Below the pieces are notes generated by a model. It made no database searches. It saw nothing but the letters and a program-made list of their open reading frames with translations, and was not told the DNA's origin. From positions 1,814,173-1,878,172 of the forward strand of contig NZ_JASBRG010000007.1 in the NCBI RefSeq assembly GCF_029961145.1: a stretch of DNA of 64,000 nucleotides. Reading direction: 5' to 3'. This DNA is from Pinibacter soli. Lineage in GTDB: Bacteria; Bacteroidota; Bacteroidia; Chitinophagales; Chitinophagaceae. Position numbers and translations under genes: made by a program. Positions within the stretch are counted from its first letter, which is position 1. The number at the start of each line of letters is the position of its first letter. Shown here one piece after another: positions 36,846 to 46,685 of this stretch.

Positions 36846-38270
36846 TTGAGAGAGGCAATATCCGTATTTGACATATTTAAAATTGGCGTGGGGCCTTCCA
36901 GTTCGCATACTTTAGGACCATGGAAGGCTGCATTGCAATTCCTTCAATCACTGAAAAACCAGGGCAAACTGGATACGGTAAAATCGTTGAAAGTATTGCT
37001 ATACGGCTCGCTTGCCAAGACCGGCAAGGGCCACGGAACCGATGTTGCAGTATTGCTTGGACTTTGCGGAGAGGATCCTGTAACGATTGACGTAAATGAG
37101 ATCAACAACAAAATACTCGCGATAAAAAATGATTGCAGCTTAACACTCGATGGTTCGCATAAAATCGATTTTATCGTTGCTGATGATCTTACATTTCTTT
37201 TTAACGAGTCGCTTCCCTATCACCCAAACGCTTTAAGTTTTCTCGCAACGTTTGAGGATGGCAATAACATTTGCGAAACCTACTACTCTATCGGTGGGGG
37301 TTTTGTAGTGAAGGAAAATGAATCGATCGCTTCAAAAGACATCGTTCAATTGCCTTTCCCTATCGACAAAAGCGAAGACTTGTCGCACTGGTGCATGAAG
37401 ACCGGGCTTGCTATTCATGAAGTAGTAATGGAGAATGAAAACGCATGGCGCAGTGAAGCTGAAACACGCAAAGGCATTTTGCAAATATGGAAAGCCATGC
37501 GCGAATCCATTTATCGTGGCTGTCACCAACAGGGCATATTGCCCGGTGGTTTATTGGTAAGAAGAAGAGCCGCTGATCTGAATAAAAAACTGATTGCCGG
37601 CCGCCCTTACAACGATTACGAAAGTTGGGTAGAAGCGATCCGCGCCGGTGGAAATGATTTCAAGTATATACTTGATTGGGTAAGTTGTTTTGCGCTCGCG
37701 GTGAATGAAGAGAACGCATCGTTTGGTCGTGTGGTAACAGCGCCTACAAACGGCGCAGCGGGCGTTATTCCTGCCGTTTTGCAATATTTTATTATTACAG
37801 ATAATGCTTTGAATGACGATAAGATCATTCAGTTTATGTTAACCGCTTCTGAAGTGGGAAGCATCTTTAAGAAGGGTGCTACTATTTCTGCAGCAATGGG
37901 CGGATGCCAGGCGGAGATCGGTGTTTCATCTGCAATGGCTGCTGCTGCGCTTACAGAAAGCCGCGGTGGCACACAACGACAAGCATTGATGGCCGCAGAG
38001 ATCGCCATGGAGCATCACCTCGGACTAACCTGTGATCCTATCGGTGGTCTTGTGCAAGTGCCATGCATTGAAAGAAATACAATGGGCGCCATCAAAGCGA
38101 TCACAGCATCATCACTGGCATTGCAAAGCGCCCCGGACTTCGCAAAAGTATCTCTCGACACTGTTGTAAAAACCATGTGGGAAACCGCTCTCGACATGGA
38201 CAGCAAATACAAAGAAACTGCTGACGGCGGCCTGGCGGTACATATACCGTTGAGCTTGAGTGAATGCTAA
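36846..38270 (+). CDS. sdaA: L-serine ammonia-lyase (iron-sulfur dependent)
   Basis: 474 residues, a fused single-chain L-serine dehydratase that converts serine to pyruvate and ammonia. The beta-domain start [17 protein letters not shown] is near-diagnostic. The alpha-domain has [36 protein letters not shown] and [18 protein letters not shown], which hold the cysteines that ligate the 4Fe-4S cluster. The start must be a TTG at 36846: no ATG precedes the first conserved motif. Monocistronic. It ends next to a repeat element instead of a clear terminator. Confidence 0.95.
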   Translation: MREAISVFDIFKIGVGPSSSHTLGPWKAALQFLQSLKNQGKLDTVKSLKVLLYGSLAKTGKGHGTDVAVLLGLCGEDPVTIDVNEINNKILAIKNDCSLTLDGSHKIDFIVADDLTFLFNESLPYHPNALSFLATFEDGNNICETYYSIGGGFVVKENESIASKDIVQLPFPIDKSEDLSHWCMKTGLAIHEVVMENENAWRSEAETRKGILQIWKAMRESIYRGCHQQGILPGGLLVRRRAADLNKKLIAGRPYNDYESWVEAIRAGGNDFKYILDWVSCFALAVNEENASFGRVVTAPTNGAAGVIPAVLQYFIITDNALNDDKIIQFMLTASEVGSIFKKGATISAAMGGCQAEIGVSSAMAAAALTESRGGTQRQALMAAEIAMEHHLGLTCDPIGGLVQVPCIERNTMGAIKAITASSLALQSAPDFAKVSLDTVVKTMWETALDMDSKYKETADGGLAVHIPLSLSEC

Positions 38271-38271
38271 A

Positions 38272-38471
38272 ATACATAATGTGGGAATTTGAAAATTTGA
38301 AAATTTGAAAATGAACGCGTGCGTCAGCGTAAGGAATGTATGCCTCATCAATTGTCCAAAAGCATTTTGAAAAGAATTGAACTTTACAGATAGTGCAATT
38401 CAGCAACCACACAAGAAATGCCGCACAAAAAGCATTTTCAAATTTTCATATTTTCAAATTTCCACATTATG
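38272..38471. repeat. Intergenic inverted repeat, AATTTGAAA family (copy A4)
   Basis: The left arm CATAATGTGGGAATTTGAAA (38276-38295, then more words to 38312) matches the reverse complement of the right arm ending TTTCCACATTATG (38434-38471). The centre contains TGCGTCAGCGTAAGGA, nearly the same as copy A3, and the right interior is also alignable with A3. The right arm includes the stop codon of the 1222-residue gene. Confidence 0.88.
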
Positions 38472-41400
38472 CTTTCTCCGTGCTTTCCGCCGTTTTCCTG
38501 TCAAACAATTTTATCAATGCAGGTACCAATGACACAAGACCTGAAATGATCGCTGCAATTTTTGTAGAGACTTCCTGGCGTGTGATAATGAGATATGCAA
38601 AGACCATCAGCAGTGTTACGAAGAAAATATTTTGAATCAATTTCCATGTGCCGCCACGGTTTACAATTCTTCGCAATCTTTCAATCTCTGCCGTGTCTGA
38701 TTTACTGATAAGATAATTTCTGAAACTATAGGTCATCAATATCAACCCTCCATTTTCTCTGTCCTGGCGAAGCAATCCTTTTTTAAACAAACCATACAGT
38801 GTGTCAGGATTTTTGTAGTTAGTAAAGCCATCCAGTGCAAAGTCAAAAAGAATGAACTTTTCTTTTTCCGATAATTCTTTCCAGATATCATCATATGTTG
38901 ACGTAAGAATGGACTGCATCCTTAGGACATTTGCATAGTTGCTTTTCTCCATTTCCTCCGACTCGTAGCCATAAATATGACTGTGTGAGATGGTGAATTT
39001 TTCATGCCTCAATAACTTGTCGCCATTTGCGCCCGGATCATCCAAATCATCATCTCCGGCTGCATCAACTTTTCGTTTACGATGCGAACGCTCCACTTCT
39101 TCCAGCAATCCCATATCATGTTCAGCAACCGTCTTAAGATTTACATGTCTGTCGATCCAGTTCTTATCAGTATGATCGCTGATGTCAATTCCGGGGAACT
39201 CATTCAAAAACACACGTCTAGCTAATGCTTTGATCACTCGAAAATGAACAATGAGGGAAGTTACAAGTACTGACAGCAATATCCATCCAAGGAAACTTTT
39301 ATAGAGATCTGTTATCAGACTAAAATCGAGACCCAGCAAGCTTGTTTCAATCAACAAAGCTCTATTGTCGTTGCTGTTGATATCTTTTTTGTAATAGAAG
39401 TTGACGGTATTCTTACTCACTTTATCTGACCAGCCATAATAAGGAGTGTTATTAAAAAAATCGGAGTGATCGCTTGGCAGAAAAAGAAACTGCGTGACCA
39501 CTTTATAAAAACTATCTACACTGTTTGGCCGCTTTGGAAATGATGGCACGACAGTATCCAGCACGTTACTAAACGCCGAATAAATGCCATAGCCCATTTT
39601 GTATTTTACATTGTTTATAAACGTTGAATCTTCCGGTTGGTGATATTTTGAAATTTTAGTTAGACTGAATGCTGAATCAATAAAAGAACTACGCTGTACG
39701 ATTCGTTCTGCCAAATATATCTGCCGCGATTTTACCTGCAAATATTTTTCATGCTCCAATGCATATTTGAAAAAGATAAAAGTGGGAAGTACACTTATCA
39801 AAATGATAGAAAGAAAAATCGCCCATACATAATGCTGCAAATAATCTCTCTCCATAAATCTGAAATGCGGCATGCTGCCTATCTTGAAAACGGCCCCCAA
39901 TACAATGATGGAAAATATCCATGGTATGGTTAGCCACCACAAACTTTCCGTATAGAAAACAATTATAAGCGAAATCAAAAACAAAATCAACGCAAAAAAT
40001 AACAGTATCTTTCTATGTGGATATAAAAGTTTGCGATAGCTTATTTGCTCAGCACGCCTGTTCGTCGGCACTCCTTTTTTCATAATATAATAACCGGTAA
40101 CAGCAAGGAAGCAAGAGAGAACTGCCATATCAAGTATTAACCAATGGGCATTGCAAAACTCGAAAATAACGATCGATACGATTATTATCAATGCAATAAG
40201 CATTACAAAAAACACTACCAGTTTTTTATAGTATAACTCTTTTCTTATTGCAGGCTTCATCCAGTCAGATTCGCCTGGCGAAAATAACAACGGCGATACT
40301 TTTCTTCCCACCAGATAATACAAATACAAAAAGAACAACAACGAAATCAGCACGACACTTATACATACAAATGAAAATGCTGATATGTGATAAACAAAAT
40401 AGTTTTGCTCACGCTTGTTATAAAAGCCGGCAAGATAAAATGGCAATCCCTTTATAGGCGTGATCAACATTTTAACATCGTTGTCATACATGTTTACCGA
40501 TGAAACAAGTACGCTATCGTTGTGTTGCACCGCATTTAGCACTTCAGGGTTGTTGTCGCACTCGTCAAACAGGTTTTCATGCAAAGCTCTGGCCGACTGG
40601 GAATGAAACAATACATCTCCATCTTTATCAATAATGGCGAAGCTGTACGGCCGCGGCAACACAGGATTGTAAGTGGAATAAATAATACTGCCAAGCGTTA
40701 CAAGGATAGCACGTTTTTTCTCATTGCCCACATCAAACTCTTTATGGCTTGGTATTGCAACGCTAACAGAATAATCGCCGCTTGACCACGATAACGTTGG
40801 CTGAATAAAAATGGAGTCTTTCTTCATCACGAACCCTTTTCCAAACCTGATGGCTTTGAAGTAGTCGCGCCCTGACACATTGAGGAAACTAATCGCGTTG
40901 TTTTTGAGAAAACTCCACTTGCCAATTTGGGTACCGCTTTTTTCCACCCAGCTCACATTGTCAAACAACTTATAGGTGCGTGGATAAAAGAACGCGTCAG
41001 ACGGTGGTTTTATGGCGGTATCCATTAGCCCAAAATTATTTCCGTCGATATTTTGATCGTACTCTTTCAGCTGAGCAACCATACTGTCGAGTTCACGCGA
41101 AAAATTTCTCTTTATCTGCGCATGCAGATCAAGCATTATTTTATTGGAGATGTTATCACTGATGCTGTACGATTTTATGATCAGCAATGCCATTACAAAG
41201 AAAACAGGTGCAACGGTAAGTGATACCATTAGCATGCGAACATCAGTAATAACAATATTTTCCTGCTTGCCGAGCAAAAAAAGTTTTAGCGTGGGGAGAT
41301 TAATCATTATAGACAACAACAGCACTATGATTACCAAATACGCCCACGACGAAGAAGAGGTTACGCCTATCTTATATCCCTGATCTTCTATAAAGCCCGT

Positions 41401-42135
41401 TAAATAAAAGTGTTGATTATTGAAAGCAAATGGCATTAAAAAAACTTTATACTTCGCTCCTTCCACTTCCATATCGTGAATGGTAGCAAACCGAAAAGCA
41501 TCCTTCTTCATTAATGAATCAATGTAGATGCTATTGTCGATGGCAAGTCCGGGAGACTTATAGATCAACCTTTCCGAACGACGTTTTCCCGGAACGGCGG
41601 CGGTGTCCCTTACTTTGTTGATCAGCAAAATGTAATCAAAAGTTTGCTGATGCATTGCCTGTATTGGTTGTATGATCTCATCTATCGATTTTACCAGTAC
41701 GTCTTGAGCATTGCCCCGACCGGTATCTGCCGCGTCTTTTGCATAGCGAAAGATCACTGAATCCGTGATAAAGTCTATAGTGCAGGTATCTTTCTTTATT
41801 GAGTTGGAGAGTCCATTCACGGTGATAAGGCTACGGATTCGGTTTCCTGCAGACTCCGGATCATGCATATACAGGCTCCACTTTGTTGTGTCGAGCTTAA
41901 ACTTTTTTGTTTCATCGTGGTTCTTTTGAAAATAGTCCGCATAGCCTTTTACCCGCTGTATAAAATCATCAGCTTCTTCGTGCATAATGCGAAAGGCTTT
42001 CCTGTTAAACTCACTTTGCTGGCGGGGAATAAACACGAGATAGTTCAATGCAATAAAGGCGCTCAACAATGCAATGATTGAAAGCAGGATATACGTATTG
42101 CGAAGCAAAGGACCTTTTGAGTTATCCTTAGGCAT
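38467..42135 (-). CDS. Very large polytopic sensor-like membrane protein, family not recognised
   Basis: 1222 residues. Hydrophobic segments occur at about 14-36, 263-283, 300-323, 577-608 and 637-658, then several to about 810, then near 945-970, and a final pair at about 1165-1218. Large presumably periplasmic parts lie at about 37-260, 325-575 and 815-940. The first two read like Cache-type sensor domains (for example FAIIDKDGDVLFHSQ near 505). A cytosolic region at about 980-1160 has DIWKELSEKEKFILFDFALDG and may be winged-helix-like. No kinase, cyclase or methyl-accepting motif was found, so the output is unknown. It stands alone with a repeat at its 3' side. Real by length and coherence; the function is open. 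Confidence 0.8.
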   Translation of the reverse strand: MPKDNSKGPLLRNTYILLSIIALLSAFIALNYLVFIPRQQSEFNRKAFRIMHEEADDFIQRVKGYADYFQKNHDETKKFKLDTTKWSLYMHDPESAGNRIRSLITVNGLSNSIKKDTCTIDFITDSVIFRYAKDAADTGRGNAQDVLVKSIDEIIQPIQAMHQQTFDYILLINKVRDTAAVPGKRRSERLIYKSPGLAIDNSIYIDSLMKKDAFRFATIHDMEVEGAKYKVFLMPFAFNNQHFYLTGFIEDQGYKIGVTSSSSWAYLVIIVLLLSIMINLPTLKLFLLGKQENIVITDVRMLMVSLTVAPVFFVMALLIIKSYSISDNISNKIMLDLHAQIKRNFSRELDSMVAQLKEYDQNIDGNNFGLMDTAIKPPSDAFFYPRTYKLFDNVSWVEKSGTQIGKWSFLKNNAISFLNVSGRDYFKAIRFGKGFVMKKDSIFIQPTLSWSSGDYSVSVAIPSHKEFDVGNEKKRAILVTLGSIIYSTYNPVLPRPYSFAIIDKDGDVLFHSQSARALHENLFDECDNNPEVLNAVQHNDSVLVSSVNMYDNDVKMLITPIKGLPFYLAGFYNKREQNYFVYHISAFSFVCISVVLISLLFFLYLYYLVGRKVSPLLFSPGESDWMKPAIRKELYYKKLVVFFVMLIALIIIVSIVIFEFCNAHWLILDMAVLSCFLAVTGYYIMKKGVPTNRRAEQISYRKLLYPHRKILLFFALILFLISLIIVFYTESLWWLTIPWIFSIIVLGAVFKIGSMPHFRFMERDYLQHYVWAIFLSIILISVLPTFIFFKYALEHEKYLQVKSRQIYLAERIVQRSSFIDSAFSLTKISKYHQPEDSTFINNVKYKMGYGIYSAFSNVLDTVVPSFPKRPNSVDSFYKVVTQFLFLPSDHSDFFNNTPYYGWSDKVSKNTVNFYYKKDINSNDNRALLIETSLLGLDFSLITDLYKSFLGWILLSVLVTSLIVHFRVIKALARRVFLNEFPGIDISDHTDKNWIDRHVNLKTVAEHDMGLLEEVERSHRKRKVDAAGDDDLDDPGANGDKLLRHEKFTISHSHIYGYESEEMEKSNYANVLRMQSILTSTYDDIWKELSEKEKFILFDFALDGFTNYKNPDTLYGLFKKGLLRQDRENGGLILMTYSFRNYLISKSDTAEIERLRRIVNRGGTWKLIQNIFFVTLLMVFAYLIITRQEVSTKIAAIISGLVSLVPALIKLFDRKTAESTEKA

Positions 42136-42376
42136 AAATAATGTGGTTAGTAAAAAAGATGTAAGGATTGAAAAACCGCTATTGTCTTCTGCTGTAAGGG
42201 ATGGATCATGTAGCCTGAGAAGCAGTAAAAACTTTACTTTTCAAAAATTAACACTCGGAAACGTAATATGCAAGCGGGTTTCAGGAAAGTTATTCATCAA
42301 TGTGCATTCTTTTTAACGCCACGCAAACAAACAGACCGCTTCATTTGTTCGTATCTCTTCACTAATTTTTACTACA

Positions 42377-42844
42377 ATGAAACTGCAACAATTGATCGCT
42401 CAGCATATCCTTGACGTTCATAATGGCACTAACTGGACTGAGGTTAACATTGCAGATGTGTTAAAAGATGTGTCGTTTAAAATGGCTGTTACGCAAACAA
42501 AAGCTTCGAAAAACACCATAGCTTCTTTATTGTATCATGTGACTTTCTACAACGATGTAATGTTAAAAAGACTCGAGGGGCATCCTCCTGTAATTAACGA
42601 TGCTAATGGTTTTGACATGCCTCCACTACATGATGAAGCAGCCTGGCAGGAGCTTAAACAAAAAAATATAACTTCTGCAAATGCGCTTGCTGAAGCCATA
42701 CAAACTATTCCTGATGAGAAATTATTTGAACCTATTTTGCCCGGTTATTCTCAAACCTACAAATCGTTACACGGTATTGCAGAACATGCACACTATCATC
42801 TGGGGCAAATAGTGCTGTTGAAAAATCTGATCCAGGGAAAATAG
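42377..42844 (+). CDS. DinB family putative metal-dependent enzyme
   Basis: 155 residues forming a DinB/YfiT-like four-helix bundle. Three histidines in the expected places probably bind a divalent metal: His54 in LLYHVTFYND, and His137 and His141 in EHAHYHLGQI. Family members include thiol-dependent transferases (bacillithiol-type), but this subgroup is mostly uncharacterised. It is divergent from the large sensor, with 241 bases between and no motif I recognise there. It shares a bidirectional terminator with the convergent altronate dehydratase gene. Confidence 0.88.
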   Translation: MKLQQLIAQHILDVHNGTNWTEVNIADVLKDVSFKMAVTQTKASKNTIASLLYHVTFYNDVMLKRLEGHPPVINDANGFDMPPLHDEAAWQELKQKNITSANALAEAIQTIPDEKLFEPILPGYSQTYKSLHGIAEHAHYHLGQIVLLKNLIQGK

Positions 42845-43058
42845 AACGCAGTTTTTCATGATTGTCATGATTTGTTATGATTTTAAAATTTGAAATAGAA
42901 CGCCTGATGTCTTTTTGAGTTTCGATATAAAACAATAGTCAGGGCATTGAGACAACCGTCTGGGTTTAATAAAAGAAGAAGCCCTTGTTGAATTTACAAC
43001 AAGGGCTTCTTTATATAAAAATCATAACAGATCATGACAATCATGAAAATCTGTGTTC
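42842..43058. repeat. Intergenic inverted repeat, CATGATTGTCATGATTTGTTATGATTTT family
   Basis: The left arm (42846-42888: GAACGCAGTTTTTCATGATT and onward) pairs with the right arm (43017-43058: AAAATCATAACAGATCATGA and onward to CTGTGTTCC). It encloses the bidirectional terminator at 42978-43009 and lies between convergent genes. Confidence 0.85.
42978..43009. terminator. Bidirectional rho-independent terminator
   Basis: Perfect 13-base-pair stem GAAGCCCTTGTTG / CAACAAGGGCTTC with a 6-base loop. T-rich on both strands outside the stem. It serves the convergent DinB and uxaA genes. Confidence 0.9.
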
Positions 43059-43070
43059 CATTCTTCTCTG

Positions 43071-44723
43071 CTATAGCGAAACACCGCGTTTCCACGGAAT
43101 AAAATCGTCCTGACCGTGACGTACTGCAGCCACTTCAATTTCGCCGCTGGCAATGCCAATCACATATTCCAGAATTCTTTCGCCCGCTTGCTGAATGGTT
43201 TCTTCACCTTCGATGATCGTTCCCGTGTTGATATCGATGATGTCGCGCATTTTGTTGTATAGCTTTGTATTACTCGCCAATTTCGCAACAGGCGTGATCG
43301 GGTTACCGGTTGGCGTTCCCAAACCAGTTGTGAACAATACGACTGTAGCACCGGAAGCAACTTCCGCAGTGGTAGATTCCACGTCGTTACCCGGAGTACA
43401 CAATAAATTCAATCCAGGCTTTGAAACCTTTTCAGGATAGTCCAACACATCTACAACAGGCGATGTACCACCCTTCTTCGCTGCGCCTGCAGACTTGATC
43501 GCATCAGTGATCAATCCGTCTTTAATATTGCCCGGAGAGGGATTCATATCAAATCCTGAACCTACTGCTTTCGCCCTGCTATCATAAGTATGCATTAGGT
43601 GCGAGAAGCGTTCAGCGATATCAACGCTAACACATCTGTCACTCAGATTTTGTTCAACACCGCATAATTCAGGAAACTCAGATAATATGACCGAACCGCC
43701 CAAAGCCACCAACAGATCGGAGGTATACCCAATCGCCGGATTTGCAGAGATACCGGAAAATCCGTCTGAACCACCACACTCCAAACCGATGACCAACTTG
43801 CTCAACGGCGCAGGTTTTCTTTCATTCTTGTTGGCCAGTATCAATCCTGCAAAAGTTTGCTTGATCGCTTCAGATAAAAAGTCAGATTCTTTTCCAATTT
43901 TCTGTTGCTCCAAAATAAACAATGGCTTATCAAAATTTGGAACACGTTTCTTAATTTCTTCCTGCAAGATATCAACCTGCGCATGCTGACAACCGAGGCT
44001 CATCACCGTCGCACCCGCAACATTTGGATGCGTGATATAACCCGCCAGCAACGCACACAATGCATCTGAATCATCTCTTGTACCACCGCAACCTCCATCG
44101 TGTGTAAGGAATTTTACGCCTGTTACATTTTCAAACAAACGCTGTTTATTGTTCTTGCTATAATCTGCGCTGATATCTGCCTGTAAAATATCTTCAACGC
44201 TTTTACCCGCTTTATACAGTTCGATCAATTGCTTTGCCTGATTCTGGTAAGTGACATTGCGCCCGTAGCCCAAATCTTCTACCAGTGCCTGCTGCAGTAC
44301 TTTTAGATTTCGGTTTTCGCAAAACACCATTGGTATTACCAACCAATAGTTGCCTGTACCCACACTTCCATCATTGCGATGATAACCGTTGAATGTACGG
44401 TTGGCAAATTTTGAAACATCAGGTTTTACCCAATTCGTTTTTCTCTCACCCGTTGTAAAATCACTTGCTGCGTGTTTTACATTTCCTATGCTGATCAGGT
44501 TTCCCTTTTGCAATGGCTCCTGCGCTTTACCCACCAACACGCCATACATATGAATGGGATCACCCGGGTTCAAATCTTCTGTAAGAAATTTATGTTTTGC
44601 TGCAACATCATCATGCAGCGTATAGCTATTTCCGTTATAGTCAATTTGCTCACCCTTTTTCAAGTCTGTAAGCGCAACCAGTACGTTATCATCCGGGTGC
44701 ACTTTTAATACGCGTTGCTTCAT
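43071..44723 (-). CDS. uxaA: Altronate dehydratase family protein (UxaA)
   Basis: 550 residues. An N-terminal SAF-type domain covers about 1-85 (DNVLVALTDLKKGEQIDYNG). The C-terminal GalD/UxaA catalytic part has HDGGCGGTRDDSD, VMSLGCQHAQ, GLECGGSDGFSGISANPAIG and ELCGVEQNL, with the iron-binding cysteines. The family dehydrates aldonates such as D-altronate to 2-keto-3-deoxygluconate. The adjacent fucose-type permease, mutarotase and lactonase mean it could act on L-fuconate instead, or serve both routes. Last gene of the - strand catabolic group, separated from eda by strong hairpins. Confidence 0.9.
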   Translation of the reverse strand: MKQRVLKVHPDDNVLVALTDLKKGEQIDYNGNSYTLHDDVAAKHKFLTEDLNPGDPIHMYGVLVGKAQEPLQKGNLISIGNVKHAASDFTTGERKTNWVKPDVSKFANRTFNGYHRNDGSVGTGNYWLVIPMVFCENRNLKVLQQALVEDLGYGRNVTYQNQAKQLIELYKAGKSVEDILQADISADYSKNNKQRLFENVTGVKFLTHDGGCGGTRDDSDALCALLAGYITHPNVAGATVMSLGCQHAQVDILQEEIKKRVPNFDKPLFILEQQKIGKESDFLSEAIKQTFAGLILANKNERKPAPLSKLVIGLECGGSDGFSGISANPAIGYTSDLLVALGGSVILSEFPELCGVEQNLSDRCVSVDIAERFSHLMHTYDSRAKAVGSGFDMNPSPGNIKDGLITDAIKSAGAAKKGGTSPVVDVLDYPEKVSKPGLNLLCTPGNDVESTTAEVASGATVVLFTTGLGTPTGNPITPVAKLASNTKLYNKMRDIIDINTGTIIEGEETIQQAGERILEYVIGIASGEIEVAAVRHGQDDFIPWKRGVSL

Positions 44724-44780
44724 TACGTTGTATTTATAATTTGTTTGTTTTCACAAACAATATTTTTATTTCTCACAGCC

Positions 44781-44803
44781 TCGGTTCGTGTCCTCACGAA
44801 CCG
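44781..44803. repeat. Hairpin CGGTTCGTG-TCCT-CACGAACCG, first of two
   Basis: A perfect 9-base arm pair around a 4-base loop. The same arms recur as the inner half of the larger hairpin 40 bases on, with a different loop. Confidence 0.8.
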
Positions 44804-44826
44804 AAATCCTGCAAAAAAAGTCTACC

Positions 44827-44870
44827 GCCAAGCGCCCCGGTTCGTGAAGACACGAACCGGGGCGCTTGGC
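44827..44870. terminator. Very strong hairpin after eda (20-bp perfect stem)
   Basis: The arms GCCAAGCGCCCCGGTTCGTG (44827-44846) and its exact reverse complement (44851-44870) flank the loop AAGA. On the + strand it runs into GCTTTTTTT. On the - strand, T7 follows about 7 bases later (44813-44819). It lies 7 bases after the aldolase stop and likely ends or attenuates transcription before uxaA. Confidence 0.88.
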
Positions 44871-44877
44871 GCTTTTT

Positions 44878-45537
44878 TTACTTGCTTTCTTTAATCAAAT
44901 CCAATGCACGTTTGGTCTCTTTTTCCAGCAAATCATAACTCTTATTTTCCAACACCGCTTTACTAATCAATTTGCTGCCCATACCTACTGCGCAAACACC
45001 TGCTTTGAACCATGTTGCAATGTTTTCTTTCACAATTTCAACACCACCTGTGGGAATGAATAATTGTCCCTGGAAAAGTTCTTTGATAGAACTCATAAAC
45101 TCCGGTCCAAGAATGTTTGCAGGAAACAGTTTGATCAACATGGCGTTGTTTTGCTGCGCAGTGTAAATCTCCGTAGGCGTCATACAGCCCGGGATCCACA
45201 GCATATCTTTTGATTTGGCAATAGCAGCCACCTCTGGATTTACAATAGGAGAAACCAAAAAGTCGGCCCCTCTTTCAATAAATGCATTTGCCTCTTCAGG
45301 GCTTTTAACCGTACCAATACCGAGATACAGATCCGGCGCTTCGGTTTTTAATTTCTCTTTTAAGAAAGAAAAATTATCCAACGCCTTTGGTCCGCGATTA
45401 GTATATTCCAGCACACGCACACCTGCTTTGTATAATGATCTGATTATTTCAAGACTCACTGTCGCATCGTCCCAATAAAACAATGGCAACATGCCCTGAT
45501 CCAATATGCTTTGAAGTATTTCCTTTTTTGAAGCCAT
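44878..45537 (-). CDS. eda: KDPG/KHG aldolase (2-dehydro-3-deoxy-phosphogluconate aldolase)
   Basis: 219 residues, class I aldolase cleaving KDPG to pyruvate and glyceraldehyde-3-phosphate. The catalytic Glu lies in RVLEYTNRGP near residue 43 and the Schiff-base lysine in IKLFPANILGPEF. FIPTGGVEIVKENIATW matches the phosphate-binding GGV loop. With kdgK and uxaA it makes the lower half of the hexuronate pathway. It sits between repeat and hairpin elements, so expression relative to its neighbours may be adjusted there (inference). Confidence 0.95.
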   Translation of the reverse strand: MASKKEILQSILDQGMLPLFYWDDATVSLEIIRSLYKAGVRVLEYTNRGPKALDNFSFLKEKLKTEAPDLYLGIGTVKSPEEANAFIERGADFLVSPIVNPEVAAIAKSKDMLWIPGCMTPTEIYTAQQNNAMLIKLFPANILGPEFMSSIKELFQGQLFIPTGGVEIVKENIATWFKAGVCAVGMGSKLISKAVLENKSYDLLEKETKRALDLIKESK

Positions 45538-45544
45538 ATGATAA

Positions 45545-45642
45545 GTTGTTTGTTATTAATTAATAATTGTTAGATCCGTTCTTTGCTGATAGTACTTTGT
45601 TGTTAGCCTTCATGCTTCACATCTTCAACTAACAACCATCAA
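45545..45642. repeat. Degenerate inverted repeat, TTGTTAGTTG word family
   Basis: Left words AAGTTGTTTGTTATTAATTA and ATTGTTAG oppose the right words CTAACAACCATCAAC. Less regular than the other elements. It fills the kdgK-eda gap. Confidence 0.55.
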
Positions 45643-46677
45643 CTATAAACTTTTCTCAATTTTCAATTTATCTTTAATTTCTTCCGCGCTCATTTTTGTC
45701 GCATCGCTTTCGATAAACAGCTTCTGATATGCCGCAGCCGTCGCAAATTCCAGCGTTTCCTGTGAAGAGAGTTCGTTGTACAAACCATAAATAATTCCGC
45801 CCATAAAGCAGTCACCGCTTCCCACCTTGTCCACTATTTTCTTTGCGAAATATTCGTGTGAAACAAACAGTTTATTATCGTTAAACAACGCGGTGTAATA
45901 ATTAATTCCCTGCTCTGCATGATCGAAGCGGAAAGTATTCGCAACCGTTTTTACTTTGTCAAACTGTTGCAAGATCGCTTTGCTTGTATTTTCTGCTTGC
46001 AGCAAATAATGTTCTTTAGTGCTGTTCTCATTAATGATTGAAGCATCAACCGGAATACCAAGCATTTTTTCTGCTGCCCAAATATTACCCATTACTACAT
46101 TACAATACTTTACGAGTTCAGGAACGACATCATGCGGCTGCTTGCCATACTGCCAAAGCTTTGCACGGTAGTTTAAGTCGATAGAAACTGTAATGTTTTT
46201 TCTTGATGCGGCTTCAGCAGCTTCTTTACATACATCGGCAACATTTTGATTCAGCGCCGGTGAAATGGCACTGAAGTTGAACCAACTCACATCTTTCAAT
46301 ACTTCATCCCAATCAATTGTTCCCGTTTTCAAATTGGAGAAAGAAGAATAATTTCTGTCGTAAATAACTCCGGCATTTTTTAGATCTTTTCCTTTCGGCA
46401 AATAATACAAACCGATGCGTTCGCCGTTGTACAACATTTTAGAAACATCTACTCTGTTGCTTTCAAGATATGCGGCGATCTGTTTTGCCATCATGTTATC
46501 CGGCATGGCAGACATGTAAGCAGATGGCACATCCCAAAGAGCCAACGCCGTTGCTACGTTGCCTTCTGCACCGCCCACATAAAATGGCAAACTATTGTCC
46601 TGCAACCATTCGCCATTTGTATCAGGACAAATGCGCAACAGGATTTCTCCAAATGATAGAACTTTTCCTTTTTTCAT
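45643..46677 (-). CDS. kdgK: 2-keto-3-deoxygluconate kinase (PfkB family)
   Basis: 344 residues from the ATG at 46677 (an in-frame TTG two codons upstream is less likely). The PfkB fold shows LSFGEILLRI, FYVGGAEGNVATALALW near residues 31-47 and the catalytic anion-hole motif DKVGSGDCFMGG near residue 285. It phosphorylates 2-keto-3-deoxygluconate to KDPG, the substrate of the adjacent eda product. Other sugar substrates are possible for PfkB proteins, but the neighbours make KDG the best call. Confidence 0.9.
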   Translation of the reverse strand: MKKGKVLSFGEILLRICPDTNGEWLQDNSLPFYVGGAEGNVATALALWDVPSAYMSAMPDNMMAKQIAAYLESNRVDVSKMLYNGERIGLYYLPKGKDLKNAGVIYDRNYSSFSNLKTGTIDWDEVLKDVSWFNFSAISPALNQNVADVCKEAAEAASRKNITVSIDLNYRAKLWQYGKQPHDVVPELVKYCNVVMGNIWAAEKMLGIPVDASIINENSTKEHYLLQAENTSKAILQQFDKVKTVANTFRFDHAEQGINYYTALFNDNKLFVSHEYFAKKIVDKVGSGDCFMGGIIYGLYNELSSQETLEFATAAAYQKLFIESDATKMSAEEIKDKLKIEKSL

Positions 46678-46685
46678 TGTCAATC

